Source of the DNA: Deltaproteobacteria bacterium | Lineage (GTDB): Bacteria > Desulfobacterota > Desulfobulbia > Desulfobulbales > BM004 | Reading direction: 5' to 3' | NCBI GenBank assembly: GCA_019312695.1 | Contig: JAFDCT010000137.1 | Location: 1-8,722 of the forward strand | Length of the DNA stretch: 8,722 nt | Shown here: positions 6,134 to 8,722 of the stretch, one piece after another | How positions within the stretch are numbered: position 1 is the stretch's first letter | Layout of the letters: each line of letters starts with the position of its first letter | The notes under the pieces: model-generated | The model's database searches: none | Seen by the model: the letters and a program-made list of their open reading frames with translations, nothing else | Told to the model about the DNA's origin: nothing | Program-made: the position numbers and the translations under genes

Positions 6134-7222
6134 ATGGCATCAAACGTAAGAAAAATAGCTGCTAACGGACTCCCCACTCTCATAGGGAGTCTTCCGGCCG
6201 CAGATCACCAGCAGGCTCTGGACTGGATCCTTGAAGCCACCCCGGATATTCCTCTCTGGCCTCAACTTCCCGCCCTACCCCAGGAGAAGATGCTGAACCA
6301 GTTTATCGAGGGCTTACCCGGGATAATAGAGGGTAAGGAACGCACATATTTTGACATACACACTGATTCCTTTAACGAGGAACAGCTTGCGTTTTATGAA
6401 GATTACCTGAGGGTAACGGAACATCCTGAAACACTGCTGGATTCACGCTTCAAGACCAGCCCTAAAAGGGCGGCCGGGCTCTACCTTCTAGCAAAGCAGG
6501 CTGGTAATACGCCGGCTCGCCTTACTGCAGTAAAAGGTCAGGTGACAGGGCCCTTTACCATGCTGACAGGTATTGCCGACATTGACCATAAGCTTGGTTA
6601 TTATGACCCGACCTTCCGGGATATAATAGTGAAAGGTATTGCTGTGAAGGCCGCCTGGCAAGTTGCTTATCTTAAACAGGTCTTTGATGTGCCGATCTTT
6701 TTGTTTATTGATGAGCCGGCGCTGGCAGGACTGGGCTCTTCATCATTTATCAGTATTTCCAGGGAGAACATCTCCCAGGACCTGGCTGTGGTCACCAATG
6801 CCATCCAAGGCAACGGCGGCCTGGCAGGGGTGCATGTCTGTGCCAATACTGACTGGACTATACTCCTGAACTCTGATATCGATATTATCAGCTTTGACGC
6901 CTATTCTTTTTTCGATAAGTTCATAACCTGCAAAAGCCTGATACATGCTTTTCTTGAGCGGGGATCATTCATTGCCTGGGGAATTATTCCGACTGGAGAG
7001 CCTGAACACATTGAAAAGGAAACTGCCGAGTCCCTCATACAGCGATGGGAGAAACAGGCTGACCTGCTGTCCGGCGGCAAGTGGGATACAGGTTCACTGC
7101 TTGAGCAGACAATCATCACGCCAAGCTGCGGCACCGGATCATTGTCTCCCGTGCTTGCCAGAAAGGTGCTCAAGTTGACAAAAGAGGTGTCTGCAGAGTT
7201 AAGAAAAAAATATTTAAAATAG
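6134..7222 (+). CDS. Short MetE-like protein; possible folate-independent methionine synthase
   Basis: The 362-residue protein corresponds to the C-terminal catalytic half of cobalamin-independent methionine synthase, in the UROD/MetE-like superfamily; full MetE is about 750 residues. Visible motifs are IGSLP (17-21), GPFTMLTG (139-146), the MetE hallmark FIDEPAL (191-197), HVCANTDW (234-241) with possible zinc ligands His234 and Cys236, FDAY (254-257), WGIIPT (282-287), and a late CGTGSLS with Cys332 as a third ligand candidate. A zinc-bound homocysteine methyltransferase is therefore likely. Without the N-terminal half the methyl donor is probably not methyl-folate; a corrinoid protein is an alternative known for core-MetE enzymes. 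No corrinoid protein or other methyl carrier is encoded nearby. The ATG lacks an evident Shine-Dalgarno but immediately precedes the conserved IGSLP region. It lies 102 nt before lysS. The exact reaction is uncertain. Confidence 0.8.
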   Translation: MASNVRKIAANGLPTLIGSLPAADHQQALDWILEATPDIPLWPQLPALPQEKMLNQFIEGLPGIIEGKERTYFDIHTDSFNEEQLAFYEDYLRVTEHPETLLDSRFKTSPKRAAGLYLLAKQAGNTPARLTAVKGQVTGPFTMLTGIADIDHKLGYYDPTFRDIIVKGIAVKAAWQVAYLKQVFDVPIFLFIDEPALAGLGSSSFISISRENISQDLAVVTNAIQGNGGLAGVHVCANTDWTILLNSDIDIISFDAYSFFDKFITCKSLIHAFLERGSFIAWGIIPTGEPEHIEKETAESLIQRWEKQADLLSGGKWDTGSLLEQTIITPSCGTGSLSPVLARKVLKLTKEVSAELRKKYLK

Positions 7223-7227
7223 TTTAC

Positions 7228-7258
7228 CCCTGAAAAAACAGGGATACTTTTCTTTTCC
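7228..7258 (+). terminator. Weak terminator-like hairpin after the MetE-like gene
   Basis: CCCTG (7228-7232) and CAGGG (7239-7243) form a 5-bp stem around AAAAAA, followed by a T-rich stretch (ATACTTTTCTTTT). It begins six bases after the stop codon. The stem is short, so readthrough into lysS is likely. Confidence 0.4.
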
Positions 7259-7324
7259 ATTGGAGAATCAAAAGAACATATCGGGTCTCCAGAACAAATT
7301 ACTAACAGGAAATCAGTAACTACG

Positions 7325-8722
7325 ATGGATGAATTAAATCAACTCCTCATACAACGACGGAAAAAATCTGAAGAATTGGCTGAAATGGATGTGAATCTTT
7401 ATGCCAATGACTTCAAGCCAACGCACCATATTTCCGAAGTGCTCTCATCGGGCAGTGCTAATGAGGCGGCAGCGGATCTGAACGACGCTCCCAATGTCAG
7501 GGCAAGTTTTAAAGTAGCCGGCAGGATCCTGGCATTAAGAAAATTCGGCAAGGCCTCCTTCCTGCATATCCAGGATGAAACCGGCAGAATCCAGATCTAT
7601 GTAAAAAAGGAGGTTGTCGGTGAACAGCTTTACAGCCAGTTCAAGAAGTGGGATATCGGCGATATCGTCGGCTTCAAAGGCAAACTTTTCAGGACCAAGA
7701 CCGGAGAACTTACCATCCTGGCAGATACCATCAAGCTGGTAACCAAGTCACTGCGACCGCTGCCGGAAAAATTCCATGGCTTAACTGATGTTGAGATGCG
7801 CTACAGGCAGCGCTATGTGGATCTCATCGTCAATCCAGAGGTCAGAGAAACATTCCGCAAAAGAATTGAAATAATAAGGTTGCTGCGGGAATTCCTTTCT
7901 AACAGGGGATTTCTGGAGGTTGAAACACCCATGATGCAGGCTGTACCGGGTGGTGCCACTGCCAAGCCGTTCAAGACCCACCACAAAGCCCTGGATATGG
8001 ACCTGTATCTGCGCATTGCCCCCGAGTTATATCTTAAAAGACTTCTGGTCGGAGGCTTTGAAAAGGTCTTTGAAATAAACCGCAACTTCCGCAACGAGGG
8101 GCTTTCCACCCGGCATAATCCCGAATTTACCATGCTGGAGTTCTACCAGGCCTATGTCACCTATCAGGATCTCATGGATTTGACTGAGGAAATGATTTCC
8201 TGGCTGACCGAGGAAATAAACGGTTCCATGGAGGTAAATTACCAGGACCAAGTTGTTGACCTTTCACCTCCCTGGAAGCGATACAGTATTGACGAGGCGC
8301 TTATTGAGGTAGGCGGCATTGATCCCGGGGTCCTTGATGATCCTGAGGCTGTCATAAAGCTTGCTAAAGAAAAGGGTATTGAACTTGAACCACTTTCAGG
8401 GCCGGGTAAGGCCAAAACTGAATTATTCGAACTGCTCGTGGAGGAAAAGCTCATTAATCCGACCTTCATTACCGCATATCCAACCGAGGTTTCACCGCTG
8501 GCCCGTAGGAATGAGGACAATCCGCAGGTCACCGACAGGTTCGAGCTTTATATCACCGGACGAGAAATTGCTAATGCCTTCAGTGAATTAAACGATCCAG
8601 TGGACCAGAAGAAAAGATTTGAAAAGCAGATAGCGGAACGGGGGGATGATGAGGAAATCCACCCGGTGCTGGATGAGGATTACATACTGGCACTCGAATA
8701 TGGCCTGCCGGCAGCGGCCGGC
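7325..8722 (+). CDS. lysS: Lysyl-tRNA synthetase (class II), C-terminal end cut off
   Basis: LysRS charges tRNA-Lys with lysine using ATP in the cytoplasm. The frame stays open from the ATG at 7325 to the window end, giving 466 codons of an expected 490-500. An N-terminal helical stretch precedes an OB-fold anticodon-binding domain (about 60-145, with VAGRILALRKFGKASFLHIQD). Class II motif 1 is at about 187-216 (FLSNRGFLEVETPMMQ, then GGATAKPF). Motif 2 is at about 249-277 (FEINRNFRNEG and the RHNPEFTMLEFYQAY stretch). GREIANAFSELNDP at 412-424 lies by the lysine and ATP pocket. The end, EYGLPAAAG, is where motif 3 (GLGIGIDR) should begin, just outside. AGGA (7307-7310) lies 14 bases before the ATG, an unusually long spacing, yet MDELNQLL is a typical LysRS start. 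It is probably partly co-transcribed with the MetE-like gene. Confidence 0.96.
   Translation, partial: MDELNQLLIQRRKKSEELAEMDVNLYANDFKPTHHISEVLSSGSANEAAADLNDAPNVRASFKVAGRILALRKFGKASFLHIQDETGRIQIYVKKEVVGEQLYSQFKKWDIGDIVGFKGKLFRTKTGELTILADTIKLVTKSLRPLPEKFHGLTDVEMRYRQRYVDLIVNPEVRETFRKRIEIIRLLREFLSNRGFLEVETPMMQAVPGGATAKPFKTHHKALDMDLYLRIAPELYLKRLLVGGFEKVFEINRNFRNEGLSTRHNPEFTMLEFYQAYVTYQDLMDLTEEMISWLTEEINGSMEVNYQDQVVDLSPPWKRYSIDEALIEVGGIDPGVLDDPEAVIKLAKEKGIELEPLSGPGKAKTELFELLVEEKLINPTFITAYPTEVSPLARRNEDNPQVTDRFELYITGREIANAFSELNDPVDQKKRFEKQIAERGDDEEIHPVLDEDYILALEYGLPAAAG

Noticed and set aside
6901..7260. Minus-strand 119-codon frame opposite the MetE-like gene
   Set aside because: It is antisense to a conserved enzyme, has no motif, and starts in the weak hairpin region with no convincing promoter.
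8239..8532. Minus-strand 97-codon and overlapping frames in the 3' part of the window
   Set aside because: They lie inside lysS, whose plus-strand frame carries intact class II synthetase motifs.

Overview
The window is ordinary chromosomal sequence of moderate GC, densely coding, with no mobile element, CRISPR array, tRNA or rRNA that I can see. The gene set suggests an anaerobic member of the Desulfobacterota (formerly Deltaproteobacteria), possibly near the Desulfobulbales. It combines a grpE-dnaK pair, a sigma-54-dependent response regulator, a long AspC-like aminotransferase, and a short MetE-core protein with the IGSLP...HVCANTDW...WGIIPT pattern. That assignment rests on remembered family resemblance, not on a search.

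Left part, all on the minus strand (read right to left). A GAFTGA-type sigma-54 activator with a receiver domain (4386 to 3010) is followed by a PLP-dependent aminotransferase (2791 to 1487). A very strong hairpin terminator (1423-1457) closes the aminotransferase. Next come grpE (1277 to 711, GTG start) and dnaK (589 to beyond the left edge; 196 codons visible). A sigma-70-like promoter just after the terminator probably starts a separate grpE-dnaK transcript. No CIRCE inverted repeat is present.

Centre. Positions 4387-4597 are a divergent intergenic region. It carries a plausible sigma-70 promoter for the regulator, overlapping a perfect 12-bp palindrome. On the plus strand it carries a -24/-12-like sigma-54 element facing the rRNA methyltransferase gene.

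Right part, all on the plus strand. It contains an RlmD-type 23S rRNA m5U methyltransferase (4598-5953), a 180-nt leader with a two-tier stem-loop, a short MetE-like protein (6134-7222), and lysS (7325 to beyond the right edge; 466 codons visible). The lysS reading frame is open to the window end.

The genes fall into housekeeping roles: protein folding, translation and RNA modification, and amino-acid metabolism. The regulator has no partner kinase here. The most interesting items are the possible folate-independent methionine synthase with its structured leader, and the sigma-54-like element beside an orphan sigma-54 activator. I did not find a convincing new multi-gene system.
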